Below the pieces are notes generated by a model that saw only the letters and a program-made list of their open reading frames with translations, ran no database searches and was not told the origin of the DNA. Shown one piece after another: positions 51,129-61,635 of a stretch of 64,000 nucleotides of DNA (position 1 is the stretch's first letter; every line of letters starts with the position of its first letter). Source of the DNA: Sutcliffiella deserti (GTDB lineage Bacteria; Bacillota; Bacilli; Bacillales; Bacillaceae_I); contig NZ_JAIQDB010000001.1 of NCBI RefSeq assembly GCF_020037475.1, forward strand, positions 62,001-126,000, written 5' to 3'. The position numbers and the translations under genes are program-made.

Positions 51129-52523
51129 ATGAACACATTTTTCATTGTCCTTAATATTATTTTATTACTTTTACTTTGTTATGGGATTTACATTCTACAA
51201 AAAAAGGGAGTGTCATTTGCTAAACGGGTATTTGCAGGTTTAGGCATTGGGATTATTTTTGGGCTCGGCTTACAGTATGCTTATGGCTCTGACTCTGAGG
51301 TTCTTGCTAGTTCCATTGAATGGTTTAATATTGTTGGATATGGCTATATCAAGTTCCTCCAAATGATTGTCATGCCATTAGTTTTCATTAGTATTATTGC
51401 CGCATTTACTCGTTTAACCTTAAAAAGTAATATCGGCAAAATTAGTGCATTAATTATCGGAATACTATTAGGAACCACAGCTATTGCAGCGGCAGTAGGC
51501 ATCGGAACCACGCTTGTTTTTGATTTAGAAGCGATTCAAATTGAACAGGGTGATGCCGAGACTGCACGTGGGGAGCAAATGGAAGCACGGGCCGGTGATC
51601 TTGCCTCCAAATCCTTTCCTCAACAAATGCTTGACTTGCTGCCTTCCAATGTCTTTTTAGACTTTACGGGTGCACGTTCTACATCCACCATCGCCGTTGT
51701 AATATTTGCTGCATTCATTGGTATAGCTTATCTTGGTGTTCGTAGAAGAAATTCAGAGCATGCAGAATCTTTTGCAAAACTCGTAGACACTTTTTATACC
51801 ATCATTATGCGTGTCGTCACTTTAATACTTCGATTAACTCCATACGGAATATTGGCCATTATGACAAGGGTTACAGCGACTAGTGATTATGGAGCCATAG
51901 CGAAACTGGGGGAATTTGTAGCTGCTTCCTATGTAGCCCTACTCATTGTATTCGGCATTCACTTATTGCTTTTAACGTTTGCTGGGCTAAACCCTATAAC
52001 GTACATGAAAAAAGCATTTCCGGTGTTATCCTTTGCATTTACTTCTAGAACAAGTGCAGGAGCCTTACCATTAAATATCAAAACTCAAACAAAGGAATTG
52101 GGAGTTTCAGATGGAGTTGCCAATTTTGCAGGATCATTTGGATTATCCATTGGACAAAATGGATGTGCCGGTGTTTATCCTGCGATGCTTGCTGTTATGA
52201 TTGCTCCGACAGTTGGAATAAATCCGTTAGATCCGTCCTTCTTATTTATGCTGATCCTAATTGTTGCAATAAGCTCTTTCGGGGTAGCTGGTGTTGGTGG
52301 AGGTGCAACGTTCGCAGCGATCTTGGTCTTATCAGCAATGGACCTGCCGATCGCGCTTGCAGGTTTGTTAATTTCGGTAGAACCTTTAATTGATATGGGA
52401 CGTACAGCAGTGAATGTGAGTGGTAGTATGACCGCAGGAGTATTGACAGGTAAAGTGACGAATAATCTTGACAAGGAAGTATATAATAGTGCGCCTTCTA
52501 CAGATTTTGAATCGGATGTATAA
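51129..52523 (+). CDS. tcyP: L-cystine uptake symporter
   Basis: The 464-residue protein belongs to the DAACS dicarboxylate:cation symporter family, with about eight membrane helices and re-entrant loops. The loop motif SFAFTSRTSAGALPLNIKTQTKELGVSDGVANFAGSFGLSIGQNGCAGVYPAM matches B. subtilis TcyP (463 residues). It imports L-cystine driven by a cation gradient. AAGGAGG precedes the ATG. No S-box leader is seen. The 183-base stretch between the repeat array and the start shows no clear promoter or terminator. Confidence 0.92.
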   Translation: MNTFFIVLNIILLLLLCYGIYILQKKGVSFAKRVFAGLGIGIIFGLGLQYAYGSDSEVLASSIEWFNIVGYGYIKFLQMIVMPLVFISIIAAFTRLTLKSNIGKISALIIGILLGTTAIAAAVGIGTTLVFDLEAIQIEQGDAETARGEQMEARAGDLASKSFPQQMLDLLPSNVFLDFTGARSTSTIAVVIFAAFIGIAYLGVRRRNSEHAESFAKLVDTFYTIIMRVVTLILRLTPYGILAIMTRVTATSDYGAIAKLGEFVAASYVALLIVFGIHLLLLTFAGLNPITYMKKAFPVLSFAFTSRTSAGALPLNIKTQTKELGVSDGVANFAGSFGLSIGQNGCAGVYPAMLAVMIAPTVGINPLDPSFLFMLILIVAISSFGVAGVGGGATFAAILVLSAMDLPIALAGLLISVEPLIDMGRTAVNVSGSMTAGVLTGKVTNNLDKEVYNSAPSTDFESDV

Positions 52524-52692
52524 AGGGGGAGGGGAGGTCTCGTACCTCTCCTTTTTACGGCAAAAAACGGACAAATATTCATGATTAATGTTGCAACAAA
52601 CAAACCTTTTTTGATATAGTATTATGTTGTATATTCTATTTACAATATACACATTAACCACACATACTCATAAAAGGATATTGGTGATAAAA

Positions 52693-53655
52693 ATGACTCA
52701 AGAATATAGAGTGTTACTGTATTATAAATATGTTGAAATTCCAAACCCGGAAGAATTTACACAGGCTCACCTTGAATTTTGTAAAGAATTAGGCTTAAAG
52801 GGGCGTATCTTAATAGCAGCTGAAGGCATTAATGGAACCGTCTCAGGCACTGTGGAACAGACAGATGCATACATGGAGCATATGAAAGCCAATCCACTAT
52901 TTGAGGATATGATCTATAAAATAGATGTGGCCGATGATCATACATTCAAGAAAATGAAAGTCCGATTTAGACCCGAACTGGTAACTCTGCGTCTTGAAAA
53001 TGATATAGACCCAAATAAAACAACGGGTAAGCACTTAAAACCTAAAGAATTCTATGAAGCAATGAAAAAGGAAGATACGGTTGTCATTGATGCAAGGAAT
53101 GATTATGAATACGACCTTGGACATTTTAGAGGCTCCGTACGTCCTGATATCAATACTTTTAAAGAATTGCCTCAATGGATCAAAGAAAACAAACAAAACT
53201 TTGAGGGCAAAAAAATCCTAACATATTGTACAGGCGGGGTCCGTTGTGAAAAATTCTCCGGCTGGTTATTAGAAGAAGGTTTTGAGGATGTCGCACAGCT
53301 TGAAGGCGGTATTGTGACTTATGGTAAAGATCCAGAAGTACAAGGGGAACTATGGGATGGTCAATGCTATGTATTTGATGAACGAATCAGTGTACCTGTC
53401 AATCAAAAAGAACATATCGTAGTCGGCAAGGACTACTTCTCAGGTGAGCCCTGTGAACGTTATGTGAATTGTGCTAATCCTGAATGCAACAAAAAAATAT
53501 TAACTTCAGAAGAGAACGAGCATCGTTATCTACGCAGCTGTTCTTCTGAATGTAGAGAACATCCTAGAAACCGTTATGTTACGGAACACCAATTACCTGA
53601 AGAAGAAGTAAAACGCAGATTAGAAGCAATTAATAGAGAAGCACAATTAAATTAA
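52693..53655 (+). CDS. trhO: tRNA uridine(34) hydroxylase (rhodanese-like)
   Basis: The 320-residue protein has an N-terminal acylphosphatase-like part ([48 protein letters not shown]), a rhodanese domain with the active-site cysteine in [20 protein letters not shown], and a cysteine-rich C-terminus ([23 protein letters not shown]). This is the TrhO family, which hydroxylates tRNA U34 using oxygen. ATG 52693 with GGTGAT upstream is preferred over a frame start at 52624. Confidence 0.94.
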   Translation: MTQEYRVLLYYKYVEIPNPEEFTQAHLEFCKELGLKGRILIAAEGINGTVSGTVEQTDAYMEHMKANPLFEDMIYKIDVADDHTFKKMKVRFRPELVTLRLENDIDPNKTTGKHLKPKEFYEAMKKEDTVVIDARNDYEYDLGHFRGSVRPDINTFKELPQWIKENKQNFEGKKILTYCTGGVRCEKFSGWLLEEGFEDVAQLEGGIVTYGKDPEVQGELWDGQCYVFDERISVPVNQKEHIVVGKDYFSGEPCERYVNCANPECNKKILTSEENEHRYLRSCSSECREHPRNRYVTEHQLPEEEVKRRLEAINREAQLN

Positions 53656-53667
53656 TCCATTTTTCAC

Positions 53668-53697
53668 CCCGTTTCCTTTATTGGGAAACGGGTTTTC
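53668..53697 (+). terminator. Terminator after trhO
   Basis: CCCGTTTCC pairs with GGAAACGGG around a 7-base loop, followed by four T. Confidence 0.8.
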
Positions 53698-53800
53698 TGT
53701 GTTTTTGTCTAAAATAAGATTGTTTTGGATAGTTTGAATATAGGAATAGATTAGAAGGTAGTTCTTTTTAAAAGAATTTCAAAGAGAAAGGAAGAGTGGG

Positions 53801-55186
53801 ATGAAATACCGAATTGAGAAAGATACTTTAGGAGAAATAAATGTACCGGAAAATAAGTTATGGGGAGCGCAAACACAAAGAAGCAAAGAGAATTTTGCAA
53901 TTGGTACGGAACTAATGCCTATCGAAATGATTAAAGCTTTTTCTCTTTTAAAAAAGGGAGCGGCTGTTGCCAATTATAAGCTGGGGAAATTGACGATTGA
54001 AAAGACAGAAGCAATCACATTAGCTTGTGAGGAGATCAATAATGAAAAGTGGAATGATCATTTCCCTCTTTCTGTATGGCAGACAGGAAGCGGTACTCAG
54101 ACAAATATGAATCTAAACGAAGTAATTTCTTATAGAGGTAATCAGATCCTTAAAGAAAGAGGCTTTGACACGACACTTCATCCAAATGATGATGTGAATA
54201 TGTCCCAAAGCTCTAATGATACCTTTCCTACAGCCCTTCATTTAGCGGGTGTGCTAGCTATAGAAGATTTTCTGCTACCCTCACTCTCGATATTAAAAGA
54301 GACATTGGCGGAAAAGGAGGAAAGCTTTAAAGACGTAATTAAAATTGGTCGCACACATCTTCAGGATGCAACACCGCTTACCCTTGGACAAGAAATTAGT
54401 GGATGGCATCATATGCTCGAAAAGAATGAAAAGATGCTAAGGGAAAGCATTCCATATATGAAGGAGCTTGCAATCGGCGGGACAGCAGTAGGAACTGGCT
54501 TAAATGCTCACCCTGACTTTGGAACACTGGTGGCAGAGGAAATTTCATTATATACTGGTAAAACCTTTACCTCAGCAGCTAATAAATTTCATGCTCTCAC
54601 AAGTCACGATCAAATAGTATACATCCACGGTTCTTTAAAAGCTCTTGCTGCAGACCTGATGAAAATTGCCAATGATATACGTTGGCTGGCAAGCGGCCCA
54701 CGCAGTGGAATTGGAGAGATTTTTATTCCCGAAAATGAGCCAGGAAGTTCCATTATGCCGGGTAAAGTAAACCCTACTCAAAGTGAAGCAATAACGATGG
54801 TAGCGACTCAAGTTATGGGAAATGATGTTACAATCGGCATAGCAGCAAGCCAAGGGAATTTCCAGTTGAATGTGTATAAACCAGTTATTATTTATAATTT
54901 CCTTCAGTCAACAAGACTTTTATCTGATTCGATTACAAGCTTTAACGATAAATGTGCTGTAGGGATAGAACCGAATTATGAAAAATTAGACTTTAATTTG
55001 CGCAACTCTTTAATGCTAGTGACAGCTTTAAATCCTCATATTGGATATGAAAATGCAGCCAAAATCGCTAAAAAAGCTCATAGCGAGGGAACCACTTTAA
55101 AGGAAGCGGCAATTAGTACTGGATTACTTTCAGAAGAAGAATTTGATCAATGGGTAAACCCATCTAATATGATTGGCCCAAAATAG
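53801..55186 (+). CDS. fumC: Class II fumarate hydratase
   Basis: The 461-residue protein shows the fumarase signature [15 protein letters not shown] and [31 protein letters not shown], plus the catalytic [21 protein letters not shown]. It interconverts fumarate and malate in the TCA cycle and needs no iron-sulfur cluster. AAAGGAAG precedes the ATG. It is monocistronic and ends at a strong shared terminator. Confidence 0.96.
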   Translation: MKYRIEKDTLGEINVPENKLWGAQTQRSKENFAIGTELMPIEMIKAFSLLKKGAAVANYKLGKLTIEKTEAITLACEEINNEKWNDHFPLSVWQTGSGTQTNMNLNEVISYRGNQILKERGFDTTLHPNDDVNMSQSSNDTFPTALHLAGVLAIEDFLLPSLSILKETLAEKEESFKDVIKIGRTHLQDATPLTLGQEISGWHHMLEKNEKMLRESIPYMKELAIGGTAVGTGLNAHPDFGTLVAEEISLYTGKTFTSAANKFHALTSHDQIVYIHGSLKALAADLMKIANDIRWLASGPRSGIGEIFIPENEPGSSIMPGKVNPTQSEAITMVATQVMGNDVTIGIAASQGNFQLNVYKPVIIYNFLQSTRLLSDSITSFNDKCAVGIEPNYEKLDFNLRNSLMLVTALNPHIGYENAAKIAKKAHSEGTTLKEAAISTGLLSEEEFDQWVNPSNMIGPK

Positions 55187-55233
55187 GACTTTCAATAAAG
55201 TTTCAGTTAATGAAAAAGTAAATGGGAATACAA

Positions 55234-55268
55234 AACGAAGACTTCAGCAAAAAAATGAAGTCTTCGTA
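55234..55268. terminator. Shared terminator, fumC and TetR genes
   Basis: ACGAAGACTTCA pairs perfectly with TGAAGTCTTCGT around an A-rich loop, between convergent genes. Confidence 0.75.
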
Positions 55269-55277
55269 TCATTTCCT

Positions 55278-55862
55278 TTATTCTCTTTTCCCTAAAATTC
55301 CATAGAAGAAAATAGTTGTGATGTCTTCTGTCAATGGAAGAACTTTTTGATAAACCTCTTCACGCTGCATATACTCCTTTAGCATGTGTACATAGAAAAG
55401 GATCGCTTCATCTGATAAACTTTGATCAATATATCCCTGTTCTTTTCCTTCTTTAAAAATATAAGTGAAATATGGGACAGCCTTTTCAATGTATATTCTC
55501 TCGATCTCATTATCCTCTTTTGAATATTCTTTCATCAAATATTGATAAAACTCTTCATTAATTTGAGTAGATACTTCTTTTTTATTAAATATAATTTTCT
55601 TGATTTTTTCCGGAAAGGCAATATTACTATACACGAGCTCTTCAAATTCATTTGATACCTTATTTATATAATGCAAAAATACCTCATGAATTAAATTATG
55701 CTTACTTTCAAAATAGTTATATATCGTAACTTGCGAAACATTAGCTTTATTGGCTATTTCAGCTATCGATATTTTTTGAACACCGTACTCCATGAATAAT
55801 GCTAATGCTGCTTCTAGAATATTATTCATTTTATGCTCTCTTCGCCTTTTAAAACCGTCCAT
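55278..55862 (-). CDS. TetR/AcrR-family regulator
   Basis: The 194-residue protein has a TetR-type HTH near residues 10-55 (ILEAALALFMEYGVQKISIAEIANKANVSQVTIYNYFESKHNLIHEVF) and a ligand-binding C-terminal region. ATG 55862 has GAGGTG eight bases upstream; a GTG at 55871 would overlap that site. It is divergent from an ABC exporter operon and probably represses it. The ligand is unknown. Confidence 0.9.
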   Translation of the reverse strand: MDGFKRRREHKMNNILEAALALFMEYGVQKISIAEIANKANVSQVTIYNYFESKHNLIHEVFLHYINKVSNEFEELVYSNIAFPEKIKKIIFNKKEVSTQINEEFYQYLMKEYSKEDNEIERIYIEKAVPYFTYIFKEGKEQGYIDQSLSDEAILFYVHMLKEYMQREEVYQKVLPLTEDITTIFFYGILGKRE

Positions 55863-55916
55863 ATTGTTCACCTCTTAAACAGTTTAATAAAATTTATGTA
55901 ATAAAACAATTATTAT

Positions 55917-55963
55917 AGTTCATAAACTCTTGTCACAATCCTTTTTTTTATATATTATGAACT
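55917..55963. promoter_or_regulatory. Inverted repeats between the TetR and ABC exporter genes
   Basis: AGTTCATAA (55917-55925) and TTATGAACT (55955-55963) are perfect complementary arms, 29 bp apart. A second pair, AAGTTA (55968-55973) and TAACTT (55984-55989), lies nearer the exporter. These are candidate sites for the TetR-family regulator. Confidence 0.5.
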
Positions 55964-56029
55964 CTATAAGTTAAAATATTTCATAACTTGAAACGATCTA
56001 TCGAATATATTATAAGGGGAGGAAAAATA

Positions 56030-56947
56030 ATGGCTATAATTAAAACAACAGATTTAACGAAAAATTTCGGGAATTTCACGGCATTAGATGGAGTAAACCT
56101 TGAAGTGGATCGTGGAGAAATTTATGGTTTTATTGGACCAAATGGAGCGGGTAAATCTACCACGATTCGAATATTACTAGGAATATTGAAAGCATCCAAA
56201 GGTCAAGCATCCATTTTTGGAAAGGATGCATGGAAGGATGCTGTTGAAATTCATAAGCGAATTGCCTATGTACCAGGGGATGTGAATCTTTGGCCAAACT
56301 TGACTGGTGGAGAAGTGATCGATTTATTTATGAAATTGCGAGGAACCTATGATGAAAAGCGGAGGAATGAGTTTATTGAAAGATTCAATCTGGATCCTTC
56401 AAAAAAAAGTCGAACCTACTCAAAAGGAAACCGGCAAAAGGTGGCGTTAATTGCAGCATTTGCCTCAGAAGCAGATTTATTTATTTTAGATGAACCTACT
56501 TCCGGTCTTGATCCTTTAATGGAACGAGTATTTCAGGAAAGTGTCACAGATGCTAAGTTGCAAGGGAAAAGCGTGCTTCTCTCAAGCCACATCTTATCTG
56601 AAGTTGAAAAACTTTGCGATAAAGTTGCTATTATCAGACAAGGAAAGATAATCGAAACAGGTACGTTAAGTGAGATGCGTCATCTGACAAGAACAAGTTT
56701 ATTAGTGGAAACAAGACAGCCGCTTCCTTCTTTGGAAGGTATAAACGGTGTTCATGATATAGAAAGAAAGGATAATGCTCTGCAATTTCAAGTGGACGCT
56801 GATACGTTAGAGAATGTCATAAAGCATATAAGTCAATTTGGAGTAATCAGGTTGGAAAGCTCTCCTCCTACCTTGGAAGACTTGTTTATGAGCCATTACG
56901 TGGGGAAAGAGGCAACTACAGATTCAAAAGCAGGGAGGAGAGTATAA
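56030..56947 (+). CDS. ABC exporter ATP-binding protein
   Basis: The 305-residue protein has Walker A GPNGAGKST, the signature YSKGNRQKVALIAAF, Walker B LFILDEPTSGLDP and the switch SSHILSEVEKL. These are drug-exporter (CcmA-type) features. The signature begins YSKG rather than LSGG, common in this group. ATG 56030 has GGGGAGG upstream. Its stop overlaps the permease start by one base (TAATG). Confidence 0.93.
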   Translation: MAIIKTTDLTKNFGNFTALDGVNLEVDRGEIYGFIGPNGAGKSTTIRILLGILKASKGQASIFGKDAWKDAVEIHKRIAYVPGDVNLWPNLTGGEVIDLFMKLRGTYDEKRRNEFIERFNLDPSKKSRTYSKGNRQKVALIAAFASEADLFILDEPTSGLDPLMERVFQESVTDAKLQGKSVLLSSHILSEVEKLCDKVAIIRQGKIIETGTLSEMRHLTRTSLLVETRQPLPSLEGINGVHDIERKDNALQFQVDADTLENVIKHISQFGVIRLESSPPTLEDLFMSHYVGKEATTDSKAGRRV

Positions 56948-58551
56948 TGTGGTCCTCTTTATTTTACCAAACTGGAGGGCTGACCAAATTTATATTAAGA
57001 CGTGATCGTGTTCGGCTTCCTATTTGGCTAATCGGAATCATTTCTCTAACTATCCTAACCGCTTCAGCTTTTACTGATTTATATCCGACAGAAGTTGAAA
57101 AGCAGACGATCGCTGAAACAATGAAAAACCCTGCGATGATTGCGATGCTAGGTCCAGGATACGGACTAGACAATTATACGGAAGGACCGATGATGGCACA
57201 TCAAATGCTGCTTTTCACTGCAATCGTTGTTGCCATAATGAATATCCTACTTGTTACTCGACATACACGTACAGATGAAGAGGATGGACGTGTGGAATTG
57301 ATTCGCTCCTTACCAGTAGGAAGATTAGCAAATCTTACTGCAACGCTGTGTGTAGCACTCTGTGCAAATCTGCTAATGGCACTTTTAATAGGATTAGGAC
57401 TATTCGGGTTAGGAATTGAAAGCATCGATTTAAACGGTTCGCTGTTATATGGAATGGCACTTGGAGCGACTGGTATATTTTTCGCTGCTGTAACAACACT
57501 ATTTGTCCAGCTTTCAGAAAATTCCAGAGGTGCGATCGGCTATTCTTTTGCGATTTTAGGGGGAGCCTACCTTATTCGTGCAATAGGAGATGTTAGCAAT
57601 GAAACAATCTCATGGCTTTCACCTTTGGGATGGATCTTAAAAACAGAAGCATATGTGAACAACTACTGGCTGCCTTTGATTTTAACAACCTCTACAGCGG
57701 TTATAATCATTCTTGCAGCACTTTATTTAAATAGCATCCGGGATTTAGATTCTGGATTTATTCCTCAAAAACCAGGAAAAAGGCATGCTTCCACATTCCT
57801 TACCAATCCTTTTGGGCTGGCATTCAGGCTACAGCGAACTGGTTTTATTGCTTGGGCTATAGGAATGTTTATTCTAGGACTATCCTATGGATCTGTGTTT
57901 GGTGATTTAGAATCCTTTTTTGCAACCAATGAAATCATGACAGAGTTTCTCGCACCTGTAGAAGGGTACTCTTTAACAGAGCAATATTTATCGATGCTAA
58001 TGTCTGTTATTTCCATGATTTGTACTGTTCCGGCTTTAATGTTTATGCTAAAGCTTAAAGGTGAAGAAAACAAAAACCGAACAGAGCATTTACTAAGTCG
58101 AGCTGTTTCAAGAAACACATTATTAGCAAGCTATTTTGTATTTTCCCTACTATCTGGCTTTTTGATGCTCTTCCTTTCGCTTATCGGTTTATGGTTAGCT
58201 TCTTCTTCTGTTATGGAAGACCCTATTTCGTTTAGCATTCTATTCCGTGCAGCAATGGTCTATCTACCAGCTATTCTGATCATGATTGGGGTAACTGTCT
58301 TGCTACTGGGATTATTACCGAAACTAGTAAGCTTATCATGGTTATATTTAGGCTACTCCTTCTTTGTTGTTTATTTGGGAGGCTTGCTGCAGTTTCCAGA
58401 ATGGATGGGTAATCTTTCTCCGTTTGGTCAAATTCCACAGCTGCCAGTGGAGGAAATGGATTATTTGAAAGTTTCTATACTTACAGGAATTGCGTTTGTA
58501 TTAGTTGTGGTTGGTTTTGTATCTTATAACAAGCGTGACATTACAGGCTGA
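56947..58551 (+). CDS. ABC-2-type exporter permease
   Basis: The 534-residue protein has about 12 hydrophobic helices in two halves and begins LTKFILRRDRVRLPIWLIGIISLTILTASAFTDLYP, a pattern of permeases often described as polyketide antibiotic exporters. The motif RTDEEDGRVELIRSLPVGRLANL lies in the first cytoplasmic loop. With the upstream ATPase it forms a full exporter, presumably controlled by the divergent TetR protein. The substrate is unknown. Confidence 0.88.
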   Translation: MWSSLFYQTGGLTKFILRRDRVRLPIWLIGIISLTILTASAFTDLYPTEVEKQTIAETMKNPAMIAMLGPGYGLDNYTEGPMMAHQMLLFTAIVVAIMNILLVTRHTRTDEEDGRVELIRSLPVGRLANLTATLCVALCANLLMALLIGLGLFGLGIESIDLNGSLLYGMALGATGIFFAAVTTLFVQLSENSRGAIGYSFAILGGAYLIRAIGDVSNETISWLSPLGWILKTEAYVNNYWLPLILTTSTAVIIILAALYLNSIRDLDSGFIPQKPGKRHASTFLTNPFGLAFRLQRTGFIAWAIGMFILGLSYGSVFGDLESFFATNEIMTEFLAPVEGYSLTEQYLSMLMSVISMICTVPALMFMLKLKGEENKNRTEHLLSRAVSRNTLLASYFVFSLLSGFLMLFLSLIGLWLASSSVMEDPISFSILFRAAMVYLPAILIMIGVTVLLLGLLPKLVSLSWLYLGYSFFVVYLGGLLQFPEWMGNLSPFGQIPQLPVEEMDYLKVSILTGIAFVLVVVGFVSYNKRDITG

Positions 58552-58596
58552 AAATATTAATCTCTACAAAATTCTCAAGTTGAAAGGATGTTTAAT

Positions 58597-59118
58597 TTGA
58601 CTCTTCATGACATGGAAGTATGGATAACAAAGCTAGACCTTAAACCACATCCAGAAGGAGGATTTTATAAGCAAACGTTCCTTTCTGAAGAACGCATAAC
58701 TGACAAAGAGTTAAGCGTAAGATTTAATGGAACAAGAAGACTTTATTCAAGCATTTATTTCTTATTAACAGATAAAAACATCTCACACTTTCACCGGCTA
58801 AAATCTGACGAGGTTTGGTATTATCATGGGGGGAGCTCGTTTACCGTTCATGTTATTCATGAAAATGGGGAGTATAGGAAGTACAAACTAGGACTGAACC
58901 TGGAAAAAGGGGAAGTCCCACAAGCGATAGTACCTAAAAATGCAATTTTCGGCTCTACAGTGGAAGAATCTGATGCATTCTCTCTAGTTGGCTGTATGGT
59001 ATCACCTGGTTTCGAATTCGAAGACTTTGAGCTGTTAACACAGGATGATCTTTTAATACAGTTCCCAGAGCATGAAGATATCATAAAAAAACTGGCATAT
59101 GAAGTGCTCCCTGCTTGA
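58597..59118 (+). CDS. Cupin-superfamily protein (DUF985)
   Basis: The 173-residue protein matches the DUF985 cupin family (LDLKPHPEGGFYKQTF, YSSIYFLLTDKNISHFHRLKSDEVWYYHGG, VPKNAIFGSTVEE, GCMVSPGFEFEDFELL). TTG 58597 is nine bases behind GAAAGG; the in-frame ATG at 58588 would abut it. It starts 45 bp after the ABC permease stop and may be in the same transcript. Metal-binding histidines suggest an enzymatic or ligand-binding role, not defined here. Confidence 0.85.
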   Translation: MTLHDMEVWITKLDLKPHPEGGFYKQTFLSEERITDKELSVRFNGTRRLYSSIYFLLTDKNISHFHRLKSDEVWYYHGGSSFTVHVIHENGEYRKYKLGLNLEKGEVPQAIVPKNAIFGSTVEESDAFSLVGCMVSPGFEFEDFELLTQDDLLIQFPEHEDIIKKLAYEVLPA

Positions 59119-59175
59119 AAAATATAATATACATGAAAAGGCTTTAGGCCTAAAATATTTTTGTCTAACGAAAAC

Positions 59176-59219
59176 CAGAACTATCCTTTTAAATTCTAGG
59201 ATTCAAAAGGATAGTTCTG
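59176..59219 (+). terminator. Long hairpin after the cupin gene
   Basis: CAGAACTATCCTTTT pairs perfectly with AAAAGGATAGTTCTG around a 14-base loop. The T-run is displaced downstream. Confidence 0.65.
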
Positions 59220-59359
59220 ATTTCCCATTGGTTTTTTCTGAAATGTAAGAATAGTTTTTAAATTGCGGTATTAATTCAGCATTCCAACGGAAAAAGTAAT
59301 TAATCTTTTCCTCCCCCATATACATATAGAAGTATGGGTAAAAAAGGAGGATGGAGCTT

Positions 59360-60184
59360 TTGTTTTTTCATATTAAAGAATTGCAGTATGAAGCCAAGCC
59401 TGACAGACCAGATCCGGTATTTGCCACCAAACTTCAAGAAATATTAGGAGGGCAATTCGGAGAAATTACCGTTGCTGTTCAATACTTATTTCAAGGATGG
59501 GCCACAAGAAAGCATGATAAATACCGAGATCTATTGATGGACACTGGAACAGAAGAATTAGCACATATTGAAATGTTGGCTACGATGATTGCGAGGCTTT
59601 TAGAAAATGCTCCAGTAACAGCACAAGAAGAAGCGGCTCAAAATCCTGTATTAGCAGCCATAATGGGGGGAATGAATCCTCAATATGCCATTGTTTCAGG
59701 ATTAGGCGCATTACCCGTTAATAGTGTAGGAGTACCATGGAATGGAGGCTATACAATAGCAAGTGGAAATCTATTAGCAGATTTTCGCGCAAACTTAACT
59801 GCTGAAAGCCAAGGAAGACTACAGGCAGTGAGACTTTATGAACAAACGAACGACCGTGGTGTCAAAGATATGCTCTCTTTCCTTATCGCAAGGGACCGCA
59901 TGCATCAAAACCAGTGGCTTGCTGCAATAAAAGAATTAGAGGCCCAAGAAGGTGTGATTGTTCCAAGCACGTTTCCTTTTGAAAAAGAAAAGAAAGAAGT
60001 TTCTCATACCTTTATTGCTTTATCAGAAGGTGAAGAAAGTAGTAAAGGGCGTTGGGCAAAAGGGCCATCGATTGATAGTCTATCACAATTCAAGTATCTT
60101 TCCATGCCTGGTGCCTGGGGCAATAAACCGGTATTATCACCCGCTCCACCTAGCTTGCATAACACTCCACCTTCAGTTAAGTAA
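59360..60184 (+). CDS. Manganese catalase
   Basis: The 274-residue protein is a ferritin-like di-manganese catalase: E in GGQFGEITVAVQYLFQGW, E-L-A-H in TGTEELAHIEML, E in TAESQGRLQAVRLYE and H in ARDRMHQNQW supply the metal ligands. It decomposes hydrogen peroxide without heme. TTG 59360 (giving MFFHIKELQYE, the usual family start) has AAGGAGG nine bases upstream; ATG 59351 abuts that site. A strong terminator follows. Confidence 0.94.
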   Translation: MFFHIKELQYEAKPDRPDPVFATKLQEILGGQFGEITVAVQYLFQGWATRKHDKYRDLLMDTGTEELAHIEMLATMIARLLENAPVTAQEEAAQNPVLAAIMGGMNPQYAIVSGLGALPVNSVGVPWNGGYTIASGNLLADFRANLTAESQGRLQAVRLYEQTNDRGVKDMLSFLIARDRMHQNQWLAAIKELEAQEGVIVPSTFPFEKEKKEVSHTFIALSEGEESSKGRWAKGPSIDSLSQFKYLSMPGAWGNKPVLSPAPPSLHNTPPSVK

Positions 60185-60208
60185 GCTCGTTTGCAAAGTA
60201 CTTCACTT

Positions 60209-60238
60209 ACTCTCTACATCAGTTGTAGAGAGTTTTTT
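60209..60238 (+). terminator. Terminator after the manganese catalase gene
   Basis: ACTCTCTACA pairs with TGTAGAGAGT around a 5-base loop and is followed by six T. Confidence 0.88.
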
Positions 60239-60594
60239 ACTGTTTTTAACTATGGGACCCATAAAACAAGCATGCCTTATCAATATTATTTTTTATCCGT
60301 TTCTAAATTAAGCGTTGTTTCATTATGTTGTTGTAGTACATTTCTCCCCGATTTATCTTTAATGGTAGAGGAATACATTTCGTCATACGTGGAATTTGTT
60401 ATATATAAGACATTATTTTTTTTGTGTTCTTTACCTACCAAGCTGATCATCCTTTCATTTACCTTTTTAAGTATTGGACTTTATGCTAAGATTTTAACCA
60501 TATTCCTATTACGTTATGCTTTTACTTGAAGTTTTCAGGATAGGGAACAAGGAGCAATGAAATAGGTAGAGATATACATATGGAGGTTGTCTCA
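60239..60594. other. Intergenic region with an uncertain small frame
   Basis: A 55-residue frame at 60361-60528 could encode two hydrophobic segments (VEFVIYKTLFFLCSL and IILSFTFLSIGLYAKIL), but no ribosome-binding site precedes it. Otherwise nothing is seen. Confidence 0.3.
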
Positions 60595-61536
60595 TTGAGA
60601 AAAATTAAAAATATACTTATAGCAGGTGTTAGGGAAGATGAGTTCATGAAGTATCTACTAGATCACCATCACTTGCAACAAAATTTCCGTTTTTTGCGTA
60701 TAGAAGATATTACAAGCGCTGACTTTGCATGGGCAGATGCTTACGTGGGTTCCAGACCATGTCAAAACTTTAATCTTTCAAATCTATCATGGGTACATTC
60801 CTTTAATGCAGGGGTTAATAACTATCTTGAGGTAAAAGGGTGGAAAGAGAATAACATTTTACTAACCCGGACGGTATGCAATTTTGGCCAAAAGATCAGT
60901 GAATACTGCTTAAGCTATATACTTAAAGAACTTCAATATCATCATAAATTTCAAAAAAATCAGTGGGAGAAGAAGTGGGAACCCAAAACACCAAAGATGA
61001 TTCGAGATCAGACTATTGTTATTTATGGTACAGGAGAGATCGGTCAAGAAATCGCAAAAACTTTTAGCAGTTTCGGCGCTGCTGTTTATGGTGTTTCCCA
61101 AAGTGGTAGATCAAAAGACTATTTTCATAAAGTGTCTGAAAGCACAGAAGCAAATTCTTTGGTCAGTGAAGCAGATTGGGTTATAAGCACCTTACCATTA
61201 ACTAAAAAGACGACCAATTATTTTAACAGTGAATTCTTTACTAACCTGAATAATGCTGGTTTTATCAATGTTGGTAGGGGAGCAACAGTGGATGAGGCTG
61301 CCTTAATTCAAGCTTTGGATACAAAAAAAGTTCGTTGCGCCGTTCTAGATGTGGTAGCTGTTGAACCGCTACCGGAAAGTTCTTCGTTATGGGGGAGAAG
61401 GGATGTTACCATTACTCCTCATATCTCAGCTGTAACTGCACTGAAAGAGGCTGTACACTGTTTTAGCAACACTTTAAAAAACATCGAGAATAACGAACCC
61501 TTGATTAACAAAGTGGATTTTGAAAAGGGTTATTAA
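60595..61536 (+). CDS. D-2-hydroxyacid dehydrogenase
   Basis: The 313-residue protein belongs to the D-isomer-specific 2-hydroxyacid dehydrogenase family. The NAD-binding motif is GTGEIGQEIA, and catalytic Arg (NVGRGATVDEAAL), Glu (VVAVEPLPES) and His (TPHISAVT) are present. It reduces a 2-oxoacid; exact substrate unknown. TTG 60595 has GGAGG eight bases upstream; the ATG at 60580 precedes that site. It converges on the next gene over a long hairpin. Confidence 0.9.
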   Translation: MRKIKNILIAGVREDEFMKYLLDHHHLQQNFRFLRIEDITSADFAWADAYVGSRPCQNFNLSNLSWVHSFNAGVNNYLEVKGWKENNILLTRTVCNFGQKISEYCLSYILKELQYHHKFQKNQWEKKWEPKTPKMIRDQTIVIYGTGEIGQEIAKTFSSFGAAVYGVSQSGRSKDYFHKVSESTEANSLVSEADWVISTLPLTKKTTNYFNSEFFTNLNNAGFINVGRGATVDEAALIQALDTKKVRCAVLDVVAVEPLPESSSLWGRRDVTITPHISAVTALKEAVHCFSNTLKNIENNEPLINKVDFEKGY

Positions 61537-61558
61537 ATAAAGGGCTACAGCATAATCT

Positions 61559-61599
61559 CCATACAAATAAACGAGCGTATTAATTGTTTATTTGTATGG
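61559..61599. terminator. Hairpin between convergent genes
   Basis: CCATACAAATAAAC pairs perfectly with GTTTATTTGTATGG around a 13-base loop. No T-run is present. Confidence 0.6.
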
Positions 61600-61635
61600 A
61601 ATAGTTTGATACTATAATGCCGAGTATAGATGAAC

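Noticed and set aside
50831-51145. Minus-strand frame with a hydrophobic stretch near 51.0 kb
   Set aside because: It reads into the repeat array and lacks a ribosome-binding site; the hydrophobic run is probably chance.
60191-60529. 112-codon frame after the manganese catalase gene
   Set aside because: It begins inside the catalase terminator and has no ribosome-binding site; only the last half looks membrane-like and this is reported as uncertain.
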